The notes under the pieces were generated by a model. That model ran no database searches. It saw only the letters and a list, made by a program, of their open reading frames with translations, and had not been told where the DNA came from. Positions 36,298 through 47,291 of a DNA stretch of 64,000 bases are shown in pieces; positions within the stretch are counted from its first letter, which is position 1; each line of letters opens with the position of its first letter. The position numbers and the translations under genes are program-made. The stretch comes from Dasysyrphus tricinctus (lineage: Eukaryota > Arthropoda > Insecta > Diptera > Syrphidae), in assembly GCA_963921185.1 (NCBI GenBank), contig OY992531.1, positions 137,593,686 through 137,657,685 of the forward strand. Direction: 5' to 3'.

Positions 36298-36880
36298 AAA
36301 TGTTTGTATGTACACTACGTGAATATTCTTTTATACGTTTTATTTTAAATGAAGATGGCATGCACTTACTTCGAAATTAAGTACTTCTTTACTTTGTGTG
36401 TTTAATAAAAACATTTTAATGATATGATAAATTAAAACCAATCTTTTATAAAAAAAACTTAGTGTTCGAAAGTTTTAAGAATGTGCCTATGTAAGTCAGA
36501 AAACAAGCAAAACACGATAAAAGTTAAAAAGCATTTCTTTAAATTCAGAATATTAAATACAAAGCAACTATGCAACTATAAAAACGATTAAAATATCGGA
36601 ATTCAGTTAAAATTCAGATTTGTGAGGCATAACTGTTTTTAATTTGTTAAAACTATTTGATTAAGATTCAATAAGGCCAGACCCACACTATTTTAAGAAA
36701 AACTGAAAGGAGCTAAAGCGTATCAGGTATCGATGTTGTGAACGTGTAGGTACTCATTGTGTCATGTTTTAAAATACTTTATCATGTATCTCTATCGATA
36801 TCAGATTTTTAATTTGAATTTGGCCTAAAACTTTGTCAATAAAGTCACAGTAATGGCTGTAACCTTTTTTTTCAAGTATT
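34471..36880. other. Right part of family 6 and inner part of family 5, no gene seen
   Basis: A/T-rich sequence. Apart from the CTTAAG motifs (35,760-36,290) I see no conserved peptide, RNA gene or long frame; the longest open stretches are about 60 codons. Confidence 0.55.
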
Positions 36881-36884
36881 TTTT

Positions 36885-37098
36885 TTCGGGATTTTGGCCT
36901 TTCTGGATTTTGGGTTTTCGGGATTTTAGGTTTTCGGGATTTTGGGTTTTCGGGATTCTGGGTTTTCGGGATTCTGGGTTTTCAGTATTCTGGGTTTTCG
37001 GGATTCTGGGTTTTCGGGATTTTGGGATTTCGGGATTCTGGGTTTTCGGGATTTTGGATTTTCGGGATTTTGGGTTTTCTGGATTAAGAATTTCGGGA
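36885..37098. repeat. 16-bp minisatellite at the right end of family 5, inverted
   Basis: TTTTCGGGATTTTGGG-type units repeat about 13 times, inverted relative to the left-end array, and end 15 bp before the element boundary. No palindrome accompanies it at this end. Confidence 0.95.
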
Positions 37099-37840
37099 TT
37101 GTGTCCGTCTCCCAGATAGAGCCATAATATTAAACCGATTAATTCTTCAAAACCATTGAAAATAAAGCTAGCAACGTTATTTTTATTTAAATTCCAAAAA
37201 AATATTTATTAAAACTTTAATATTTAAATATTCTACTCAACGAGACAAAATGGCATTTTATAGAATGAATCCCAAAATATCGCAACACTGCTCGAGGATT
37301 CCCACAAAAAGATAGTGAAAACTAACAACGTTGCGGATTATTTATTTGATTTTTTCACAAAAATTGAAAGTTTTCAAATCAATGCCTCAGCAAAAAAAAA
37401 TAATAGCATACGATAGTACATACATACATCTCTTTATAGACATACACCTACATATAACCATCTCTATTCGAAATAAACAAATCAATTCTTAAATTCAAAA
37501 CAAAATATGCGATGTATGTATAATGCTCAACAGAAATAGGCATTGCAAATATTTTTCCATTTTCTCTCCTATTCTATTTACTATAATATAATATATATAA
37601 ATATAATTCCAAAAACAGCTGACTCCCTTGTCTCCTTTACTCCCATTTTTATAGTGTATATCAAAATAATATTCTCCTCTCATTCTTACTTCTTTATTCC
37701 TTATGATACTCCTATCCTACCATTCGTAATCAAAATTTGTGGCTATCTTAGCGTCACCACGCATACTACGCGTACTACAAAAAGCTATAGTTTTTGCGTG
37801 TTATCAAAGACTTAACTTTTAAGATATGCTAAAAAAAATA

Positions 37841-38010
37841 TCGAATTTGTTTTTGTTTTTCGAGATTTTTTCGAGATTATGTCTATCGTGATTTTTGAAC
37901 ATTCTAGATTTTTATGCGTTCGAGATTTTTGCATTCGAGATTTTAATTTTTTCATTTCGAGATTTTTTGCATTCGAGATTTTTGTCTTTCGAGATAACGT
38001 CATGATCCCT
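37841..38010. repeat. TCGAGATTTTTGCAT motif cluster (type B element end)
   Basis: About seven copies of TCGAGATTTTT with spacers such as GCAT, ending CGAGATAACGTCATGATCCC, the end motif found next to type B genes. Mirrored at about 50,155-50,325. A smaller cluster lies at 40,135-40,185. Probably a solo end of the type B transposon. Confidence 0.6.
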
Positions 38011-38265
38011 TTTTCAAGACACTTTTTTCTATTCGATACTTCACTTTTTTGTTGTTAGTATTCAATAATTTTTTTTTGTATAGCCACTGTAATAATAATT
38101 TTTTTTCAAGACACGTTTCTTTTTGTAAATTCACTTTTTGTTTTTAATATTCAATAATTTATTTTGTTTTTATAGCGCAACTATAAAAATGTTTTTCAGA
38201 CACTGTTTCCTATTTTTAAATTCATCTTTTGTTTTTAATATTTAATAATTAACTATTTTTTATAG
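38009..38265. repeat. Diverged tandem repeat of about 85-90 bp, three units
   Basis: Each unit runs CAGACAC or CAAGACAC, then TTCACTTTTT, GTTTTTAATATTCAATAATT and TATAGC. Followed by TTGGGCACGTAGTTTCGACC of unknown nature. Mirrored at about 49,900-50,155. 38,270-38,880 has no gene that I can support. Confidence 0.75.
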
Positions 38266-38883
38266 CATTGGGCACGTAGTTTCGACCCCACATCTGAACT
38301 GTAAAGTTACCCTTTACATATCATCAAAAAGTTATTTTTTTTAAACTATTCCACTTATAATTAGCGTTCAACTACTTCCGACGCGAACGTATGACGACTG
38401 ACATTCGAATGATGATAATCGTTACTCGCCTTTCCAGTTTTATACTAATCCTGAGAAAGATATGCCTCACCCCTTTTCTACATTTCCTTTTAGTCCTACA
38501 TTCTATCTCAAGTTTACTTAACTGTCCAATCACAAGACGACAACCACCCTTATTTAATCTCTGTTTATTTTAACCAATGCCAAATACTTTCTGGGCCAAT
38601 CAAATTATTCGCGATCAACCCCTTTTGTTCGTTTGTTCCTCGATCCTCCCATCATCCTTATAATTCTATATTTGTGTATGTAATTCATTCTATCTCAACT
38701 TCTCAGCACTTCTCTGAAAGTTATATATATTTGTGTGGGTATGCTACCTAACTACAAACTTGCTGTTGCCCCAAGTTACCCTCTTCCTACTTCTCGATAT
38801 AAGACACCTGCTCTGAGCAGCTGCATGATTCTTCTTGAATTATTTCTTTCTGGTAAGGAACCGACTGACTGTCGCCAAAAGTT

Positions 38884-38990
38884 AACCTTTTCTCTACTAT
38901 ATGGCAGGTGTTCAGCACAGCTGCATGTTTCCTTTTCTTTACTATATGGCAGGTGTTCAGCACAGCTGCAACGCAGCTGCATGTTTCTTT
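38884..38990. repeat. 49-bp tandem duplication
   Basis: CTATATGGCAGGTGTTCAGC with ACAGCTGCATGTTTCC occurs twice in tandem, followed by a partial GCAGCTGCATGTTTC. Mirrored at 49,175-49,280. Confidence 0.85.
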
Positions 38991-39404
38991 CTGGTATATT
39001 TCTGCCTGCCACCTACAGTACCCCCGACTCTTATTTTTAAATCTATTTTCTTCTGTTTGACTATCTATGGATATACTGGAAAGGTTTTGACGATTTCACT
39101 CGTCGGTTCTTTTCATATTTACTGTATGTTACAACTTACAACTGCTTGTATAACTACGATCAACAATTATGTTTGTTACAATATTTTCATCAATACTAAA
39201 ATTAATTGTTTGTATTTTGAGAAATCTTAAGTTACTTAAGCTACTATTGCAAATTGAAAATTCTCACATACAGAGAATTAAATGGACTTAAGCTGTTATC
39301 TCGAATGCATGAAGGAATTTTCAATGAACTTAAGTGCTTTTTTGAAGGGAAATAGGTTGCAGATTATAATATTGCAGAATTTAAAACAAAAATCTCTAGA
39401 TTCA

Positions 39405-40068
39405 AACTATTCTTCGTAGAGACGAAGCATTTGTCCAACTGACTTAATTTCATTACTTAAGTATTTTTTTTTCGAATCTTTTCGGCAGTAATGAGAATCT
39501 ACTAATGGAAAGGACTCATGTGTTCCTTTACAAGCATTTTTGAGTTTTCTCTTAACTCATTTACTGGCCTTAAATGCTGCCCTCTTTTATCTGAACTTAT
39601 GGTTGTTCCATTGCTCATTGCAATCTTTTCAAAAACGGCACGGATCGTTTGTGCGGGGATTGCAAACGTATTAAGGAACATTTTTTGGCAAACATGGACT
39701 TTGTGTTCACTATTATCTTGAATGAAAACTATATTATACTTTCTAGTGCATGTCCTTTTTGAAGTTACACCAACAAGAACTTGTTTTTTATCATTATTTT
39801 CAACAAGCCTGGCCAAGAAGTCCCACTGCCTTGTTCTGCATCCAAGTTCATAAAAGCTTTTAAAAAGATCATACCTGGCACCATCTGAAATTTTGCTTTC
39901 ACACTTCATCCTGCATGTTTCTCTACATCCTTTTAGCATACGTTTTTCTTCTCTTGAAACACCTTTTTGGGAAGTAAAAGATTGTCCTAAATTTTTTAAA
40001 CGTTTAGCTTGATTCCGTTTCCAAAGTTTTCGATTAATAGGACGCTTTCTTCCAGATTTGGCTTTCAT
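39405..40068 (-). pseudogene. Type B transposase fragment with the ancestral frame (copy B2)
   Basis: The longest uninterrupted B frame: RKLWKRNQAKRLKN, SQKGVSREEKRML (without the frameshift of B1), CRETCRMKCESKI, VHVCQKMFLNTFAI, DKRGQHLRPVNEL. A shift after ELRENSK then leads into a frame with SFPLVDSHYCRKDSKKKYL. That HYCRK segment is deleted from B1, B3 and B5 but matches ESHYCRK of the 721-aa gene. The fragment stops in YEE followed by TAG near 39,410, before any catalytic motif, so it is a truncated copy. Its start differs from B1 (GRKRPINRKL), following a TCGAGAT-type segment. Confidence 0.75.
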
Positions 40069-40365
40069 ATTTTCGGGAGTGTCGTACTGATGGTTATGAT
40101 CAACAATATTCCTTTGAGGTGGTGTGAAAGCATAATCTCGAATTTCAAAAATCTGGAAAAAAAAATCTCGAATGCAAAAAATCTAGACTTAGAATGTCTA
40201 TCTATCTAAAAGAAGTTACAATTTTGAGCCTTACAAGCAGCTGGAAATATAAGATTGACATTTATATATATACCAACTTAAGTTTTTGTTTTTTAAATAA
40301 AATTAAAAAATTAAACTTGATTCTGTTTTTTTTTTTATTTTTAAAGACTTTATTTTTGTTGAGGC

Positions 40366-40450
40366 TGTGACTCGGTGACTGGTATAAGAGTACGACTGAC
40401 TGGAGCAAAAGTATCTGAGCAGCCTGGTTCTCGGGTTCAAAGGTTTTTAA
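40366..40450 (+). other. Possible tRNA-derived SINE head
   Basis: GACTCGGTGACTGG followed about 60 nt later by CTCGGGTTCAAAGG, resembling RNA polymerase III A and B boxes, then a T5 run. Mirrored at about 47,713-47,797. The match is loose; no cloverleaf was established. Confidence 0.28.
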
Positions 40451-40872
40451 TTCTCTTCTTCGGTACTTTGTTCCGCCCAGGAAACCCCGTTGCACCGTTT
40501 AGGTTGTCTTCCTATATCTCCTCCAGAAATATTTACCGTGAACCAAATACCCCGTTTGGACATAATACAACACTACATTATAATTCAAATGGCTTTTCGT
40601 TTATACAAAATTCAATATACATTGTCGGTGTCTGTTTTTTTCGATAAGTTACTTTCGATAGGCTTACGTGCGTACTCACCTGTTTGTATACAAGAAAATA
40701 AAAACGAATACCTACGCAAATAGACATCAGTTTCTAATTTGCATTCCAATCTATTTTAAAGGCCTTTATGTGCTTTAGACAGTCATCGAGAACAAAAGAA
40801 TTTGTTTCTGTTTAGAAAATATCGATGAACCCATGCAAGAACATACTAAGTCCATATATGCTATTTTTCAGG

Positions 40873-43594
40873 ACGTGGCCTTAATTATTCTATGAACTAA
40901 TTTGTGTTTATTTTATGCTTAGATCTCCGATTCTAAATGCATATCGATTTTTCTTGGCGGTCAAAAGGTCTTGGAATTATTTAACAATGCATTTTGGAAT
41001 AGCGTTGTTTTGAAAATCACAATCTGGAATAGATGCGTTTTGAAATTTTCTTTTCGGAATAGATTGTTTTTGAAAATAAAACGGAACTTATTTTTGGATT
41101 ATGTTTAAATTTTATTGTTTATTGGTTTATGTTTAAAAAGTAAATAAATAAAATAATAAATTAACTCAAACAAACAAAAACAAAATTCATATACATTTAT
41201 TACAATAACAACAGTATTGTGAAAAAGTTAACATATCTTTTAGAAGCTGTTAATATAAATTTTTGGGAAAAATTTAAGAATTAGTGAAAAAGTAAAAATA
41301 AAGTAAAAAATTAAGTAAAGACTTAAATTAAATCAAATTCTAATGGAAGTATCTGGTTCTTGGAGTTCACAAATAGGGTCACCATCGATGTTGTCTGGTT
41401 CCTCATGTGTATCATTTACATCTAAAATATCCTTGTAAAACTTGAGCAATGGCAAGGATTTCCAATCAGACCCAAAATGTTTTTTTAATAAATTGTCAAC
41501 GTCATTCAGCTTTGCATCTTTAAGTTTAACTCCTACTGGCAGTCTTTTCGGAGCCATCGAAGAAAAGTGTTTGCCCTTTGTGTTTGGTTTTGCTTCACCC
41601 CGAACACCAATGACGTTTGATTTACCTCTTTTTAAAATAAACCTTTTCGATGCGTTGAATTTAAAATGCCAGGCTGATGTTGGCTTGGTAAGTTTTAAAA
41701 CTTCGTCTTTAAAATCCAGAACTGGACATTCATCAGCTCCCAAGTTCACTACAGTCCCATGTTCTTTGTAAATAGTCAAATACTGATCAACAGCCACGAT
41801 TGTTTCCTTAGCTTTAACTTTTTTTTCGATTTGAGCAAATACTCTATCAGGTGGAATGTAGGAGTGTCCAGGTATAGGGAAAACCAATTCAATAGTGTTA
41901 ACATGACGTGGAGCTTTGTTTGCCAGCCAGTACTCACACATACCTATCATAATCGAGTTTTTGTTCTGCCCACCACATCCATCTGCAACCAATCGAATCG
42001 TTTTTATGCCTTCAAGACTTGTAAAACTAAGTTGGTGAAATACAGCAGAGGCAATTTCATTTGAGCCTTTTGGTCTGTTGTTTTCCGTCCAATAATATAA
42101 AAATACATTTTCCTTGGTAAGAGATGATTGAGATGTACCTATAACAAGGCCAAAAAGATGCAAATATATCTGCCGACTATAGTACGCTGCTTGGTCAGAA
42201 ACTTTAGGAAGTGTCATGTTTTTCTGGCAATCAAAAGACATTGTCAACAAATCATCCCTTTCCTCTTTTAACATTTCAAAAAACGCTTTTCCTCGTAATT
42301 TATGGATTCTAAGCTTAGTCATCAACTGAACTTTCTTTTCTTCATCTCACTCAAATTTTAAAAGTTCCTTTAGTTGAAGACATGATGAACAAACATCTGA
42401 TGAAGGGGCTTTAAATCCAAGATTGAAGCGTGTATTGAAAACCATCCGGAAAAAACTCATTTTACATTGATTGAGCTCATGACTCTGATTAAAAGCACTC
42501 CACATTTTATTTATGGAAAGTTCTCCTGGTAGATACTGTCGCTTTGCTGTCCTACTACGGCAATAATGTACCTCAATGGTTTTATACTGTTTTATAAAGT
42601 TAATAATCATTTCCTTCGTGTCTGCTAGCTTCAAGCTCTTATGATCCCCACCACGATTTTCCGATGGAACTGCACCTGTTTTAAAATGGTTACTGCAAAT
42701 ATTTCTTACTCGGCTGGATGAAACTCCAATGATATTTAAAAATGTCTTCTGGCAAACTTTAACTGTGTGCTTCTGTCTAGTTCTGACAGTGTAAGTTACA
42801 GAAAATTGTTTCCTTGGGCCAGTCTTCAGGTTTCGGTCAGTACGTTCAGGTTTTGTTATGCGGCAGTAGCTCAAAATAAATGCATCCTGCGAAAGTTTTG
42901 AAGGTATTGTGTAAAAGCCGTTCGAAAAATATAATGCGTCAGCTGCTTTCAATGATCGGCACTTATATGAACCACCTCTATGGTTGCACGTGGGCATTAT
43001 TGGCAATTGTTTTCGTTTGTACCTATTTAATAATATTGATATGCACACCTATCTATGTATTTATGTTCACCAAAGATTTGCTTACCGCTTTACTTTAGCT
43101 AGGTCACATTTTCTATTTCCAATATTTACATTCCTTTTTCGAGGGTATACAGCAAGAACAGGTGATTCGATGGATTCCATGGTTGCACTTTTTTATATAT
43201 TTACTATTATTAGTAAAGCATCCGCTCTCAACAACACAAAAGAACTAACTGAAAATGCTGAGTTCATGCATGAAAGTTTGACAGTAATTGATTTTCGCGC
43301 CAAATTTGGAATACAATCGTTTTGATTCAAACACAAAAAAAAAATTGAATTTAGGTTGGAATAAAGCTACTTTGATTCTTAAGTGGAATAGAGTTGTTTT
43401 GATTCAAAACGGTCTGAGGAATACGTTGCTTTTGATTCAAACCCCTATATTCAAATCATAATAACTCTGGAATAAGATGACTTTTGAAACTTTTGAAAAC
43501 AGCCACAGATAGATTTTAAAAAAATGAGTTAAACTGCATCGTTAACTCATTTTTTTCGAAAAGTGGAATACGTTGCTTTTGATCTAATAGACAC
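40873..43594 (-). mobile_element. Type A transposon (family 3), copy 2, one end missing
   Basis: The outer end with TIR (CTAATAGACAC) and flanking ATAT is present at 43,574-43,598. The other end is cut at GGACGTGGCC (about 40,871), where the inner arm sequence begins, so the last 50 bp and that TIR are lost. It lacks the Helentron-like insertion of copy 1. Confidence 0.85.
41333..43180 (-). pseudogene. DUF7869-like transposase, type A (copy A2)
   Basis: Exon 1 is 43,180-43,086 and exon 2 is 43,022-41,333, with the same 63-nt intron and the same in-frame TGA (42,347-42,349 on the minus strand). It differs from A1 by only a few residues (YFSNG for YLSNG, SKLSQD for SKHSQD). All catalytic-type motifs are kept (SFDCQ, VADGCGGQNKN, PGHSYIPPDR). 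Confidence 0.8.
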
Positions 43595-43980
43595 ATATCG
43601 TACCCAACTCGTATATATTTAATTTTTGGAAAAAATATAGTTTCGGCTAGTATGGTATACTAACAGTAGGCTAATTGGGTATAGCATACCACATTACTCA
43701 ACCTAAAATTGTTAACCTGCGTAAATCGACTTTTGGGCCGTATAATCTCTTCTGATCCTCTGCAATTTAACGTGCATCTTTAATGAAATATTTCCTTTGT
43801 ACGGCAGTTTCTTTATCAATTTATCGTGAAGTTTTCATGAAATATTTCCTTTGTACGGTAGTTCCTTTATCATTCAAGTAACGCTTCAGTTTTATTAAAA
43901 TCAACACTTGCATTACTTGTAAATTTCAGAGATTATGCGCCTCAAAATGCGTGATTAATAAAAAGTGTGGGAATATAAAT

Positions 43981-44754
43981 GAATCGGTGAGAAGAAAAAG
44001 GAAAACATTCCACAAATCATAGTTCGTGGCAAATCGAAAAAAACTGTTTGTTGCCAAAACTAAAAGTTACTTTCGAAAACTTATTAAGGAACAAATGTCG
44101 AACTAGCATTCAGAAGTAACTTACCAAAAACTTGGGTGTAAAATTATTGAAGGTGAGCCCAGAATTTACTGATAAAGGGGGTGGAATGTTTTCCTTTTTC
44201 CACTCAATTGGTAAAAAATTAACACAAACGATTTTAAACTAATTTTTTTATTTAAACAATACAAAAAATAGATACAAAATACTAGAATATATTATTATTC
44301 CAATACAGTGAAAATAAAAAAAATGACGAATTAACAACAACACTTTATTTACTACCGTTATTTATTGTAATTGTGATAAAAAGAACTTTAAAAATCCCCT
44401 TCATCACTTTTGGCGATATTCGATGTTTTTCGAACTTTTCAGAGACCGCGCGTACAAAAACTTAGAAAAGCTAGTTTTTCAAGATATTGAATAAATTTAA
44501 ACAATAATAATAGTCAAAATTTGAATATTTAAACAGAAAATTTCAAACTTTGAGTGGAAAAAGGAAAATATTCCTGTAATGTTTTCCTTTTTCCACTCAA
44601 AAAGATTTTGTTTGCTCATTTAAAGGCATAGGTTTTATTGGAATGATTTCCTTTTTAGGCTCATTAGGTGCGCTATGTAAATATCTACATTTCTGCATTT
44701 TTAGTTCAATTTCGCAATTTTGTGGAATGTTTTCCTTTTTCTTCTCACCGATTC
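43981..44754. mobile_element. Family 4 element, copy 2
   Basis: GAATCGGTGAGAAG ... CTTCTCACCGATTC, 774 bp, flanked by AAAT on both sides (43,977-43,980; 44,755-44,758). Inverted relative to copy 1 and in the matching position, so duplicated with the surrounding block, not independently inserted. Confidence 0.9.
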
Positions 44755-45299
44755 AAATGGTTCAGAGTTTTCTTGGCAAAGCAGATTTATATAATGACTA
44801 ATAGGATAGAAAGCCCGTGAGAAACTACATCTTATTAAAAATTAGGATTTAAAAGTATTTAACTAGACCATGTGCTCCATCACAGTCTATAATGTTTCTT
44901 ATATCTTGAATTATTGACAAACTCTTCTATTTCTATGCCCTAAGTTCATTTAAAAAGTAAGCAGAAAATCTCTAAGGCTAGTCGCACAATCTGAACGATG
45001 AGTACGCACGTAAGCCTATCGAAAGTAACTTATCGAAAAAAACAGACACCGACAACGTATATTGAATTTTGTATAAACGAAAAGCCATTTGAATAAGATC
45101 ACGTATTTTATGACGTATAATGTGTTCTTACTGGGATCATGACGTTATCTCGAATGACAAAAATCTCGAAAATATGAAAATGAAAAATATATCAAAAAAA
45201 TAAATAACAATATAAGCTATATAGAATTCAAAACTAATAGCAGTGCCAACAGTCTGACATTGTCACAGTGTCGAGTTTTTTCGGCCTTAAGTTTGGTAG

Positions 45300-46826
45300 T
45301 GGCACATTTTTAGATAATCTTTGTTTTGAGTATGACAGTGCAAAAATATACAGCTGTCCAAGAAAATATCGAAAACTTTGGAAACGGAATCAAGCTAAGC
45401 GTTTAAAAAATTCAGGACAATCTTTTACTTATCAAAAAAAGGTGTTTCAAAAGAAGAAAAACGTATGCTAAGAGGATGTGGAGAAACATGCAGGATGAAG
45501 TGTGAAAGCAAAATTTCAGATGGTGCCAGGTATGATCTTTTTAAAAGCTTTTATGAACTTGGATGCAGAACAAGGCAGTGGGACTTCTTGGCCAGGCTTG
45601 TTGAAAATAATGATAAAAAACAAGTTCTTGTTGGTGTAACTTCAAAAAGGACATGCACTAGAAAGTATAATATAGTTTTCATTCAAGATAATAGTGAACA
45701 CAAAGTCCATGTTTGCCAAAAAATGTTCCTTAATACGTTTGCAATCCCCGCACAAACGATCCGTACCCTTTTTGAAAAGATTGCAATGAGCAATGGAACA
45801 ACCATAAGTTCAGATAAAAGAGGGCAGCATTTAAGGCCAGTAAATGAGTTAAGAGAAAACTCAAAAAAAAATACTTAAGTAATGAAATTAAGTCAGTTGG
45901 ACAAATGTTTCGTCTCTACGAAGAATGGTTTGAATCTAGAGATTATGATTTAATGTATAAGGTAACATTGAGGCAGTAACGTGACATCTTCAATTTTTAA
46001 TTTAATTTAAGCTTTTATGTTCCAAAAAAAGACCAGTGCGATTTCTGTATGAAATTCGAAGCTTCATCAGCCACTGTTACTTTCCACTCCTACTTCCAAT
46101 TCAAGCTGCTTTTATTATAAAAGAAAACTACGTTTATAATTTCACGGTTTATGAACTTGCCTCTCATGAAACCAATTGCTATGTTTGGGATGAAACCATT
46201 GCAAGAAAGGGGTGTATAGAGGTTTCAAACTGTCTTCTCAAATTTATTGAAGAATACTTTGATAACTTTAATATAAACATCATTCATAGATTTTTAGAGA
46301 AAGGCCATACCCAAAACGAGGGTGATAAAAAGTCAGAAAAATAAAATAATCTACACACCAATCCAATGGTATTCAATTATAATGAATGCAAAGACCAAAG
46401 AACCGCGTTACAAAGTTCAGAAATGATACAAGATGATTTCAAAGATTTTAAAATTTTCTCAAATTCTCTCAACTGGATAAAAAATACCGAAAACAAAAAC
46501 TGACAGTAAGCAAAACTCGTGAAGTATATTTCAATGCTGAAAACATTATGAAATGAAATACAAATACTTTTTTGAGGATGAATTCAAAATAATAGAATTA
46601 AACGCTGCAAAAACTAAAAAAAAAACAAGTACCGATCGAAAAAATTTCCGTAGGAAGAGTTTGAACGAGCTTACAAGAACCTAGTGCCGTTTCCACTGAA
46701 TAATATTTGGACCTAATTTGGCTTTGCGAACAAAATCTTATTCCTTTAACTTATCAGGAATTCTACAGGACATTAAAAACAGCATCTTCTGTTCCAGCTG
46801 CATCAGATAACGAAAATGATGACTAA
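45300..46826 (+). pseudogene. Type B transposase pseudogene (copy B3)
   Basis: Same layout as B1 and B5, with the shared early frameshift near 45,437. It carries two extra deletions: about 105 bp after the QCDFC pair (near 46,055) and about 110 bp near 46,262, which removes the GGQNKN catalytic segment. NYVYNFTVYELASHETNCYV and RFLEKGHTQNEGD remain. The C-terminal end lies at 46,824-46,826 with earlier stops in frame. Confidence 0.8.
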
Positions 46827-47291
46827 ATCAACATAATCATATTATGGAAACAATGTGAACTTGTTATTTTTTGTTTTTGTTTCTTTTTTTTAGATAAATA
46901 AAAAGTTGATCTTTAATAGTTGTTTTTATTATTTGCATATTCATAAAATATACATTGAATATGCAAAAGGTTCAAGGTAAACAATTCTAAGTAACACTTA
47001 GGGCCCTGTGTTCTTAATATGCTGCAACCACTTTCATACTAAGTCAACCTAAAATAGATTTCAAGTATATTCTTTCCGTGCAGTTTAATACTAACATGAC
47101 ATAGAATTATTTAAATAAAGAGCTTAACACAAATAACTATACCAACTCCAATTTAACCTAGAAGACGCATCAACACAGATTCCAAAAACTAGGATACAAA
47201 TAATAAAATGATTGATGTATTCAGCTCACAAATCGATTAAGTAAGAAAAAAGTTATACTCAAAATATACTAACAAAACTTTGAAATCTCTC

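Larger units (their letters stand above)
32809..37113. mobile_element. 4.3-kb MULE-like composite element (family 5), present in the left arm only
   Basis: The ends GGGTTGGGGTCAGAATCCCG and (inverted) GGGAGACGGACACAATCCCG form a diverged TIR. The 8-bp direct repeat AGATAGAG lies at 32,801-32,808 and 37,114-37,121. The right arm has the single site CTCTATCT at 51,059-51,066, flanked by the same sequence, so it is an exact empty site. Each end carries a 16-bp minisatellite. The interior holds another nested element and no gene that I can support. The GGGTTGGG start and 8-bp duplication tie it to the MULE-like family at 21,550. Confidence 0.88.
37122..40872. repeat. Inner arm of the central inverted repeat, left side
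   Basis: It mirrors 47,292-51,058 at very high identity: landmarks pair with coordinate sums of 88,161-88,179. The 6.4-kb spacer 40,873-47,291 lies between. The arm holds TCGAGAT motif blocks, a long-unit tandem repeat, a type B transposase fragment and a possible SINE, described separately. 37,122-37,840 shows nothing recognisable. Confidence 0.93.

Noticed and set aside
38265..39230. An LTR retrotransposon between the tandem repeats and the CAGCTGCATG repeat
   Set aside because: I found no paired long terminal repeats, no reverse transcriptase or gag motifs, and the frames overlap on both strands without recognisable domains.
40366..40450. A functional tRNA gene
   Set aside because: Only loose A- and B-box similarity; no acceptor stem or anticodon arm could be folded by eye. 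Kept only as a weak SINE candidate.
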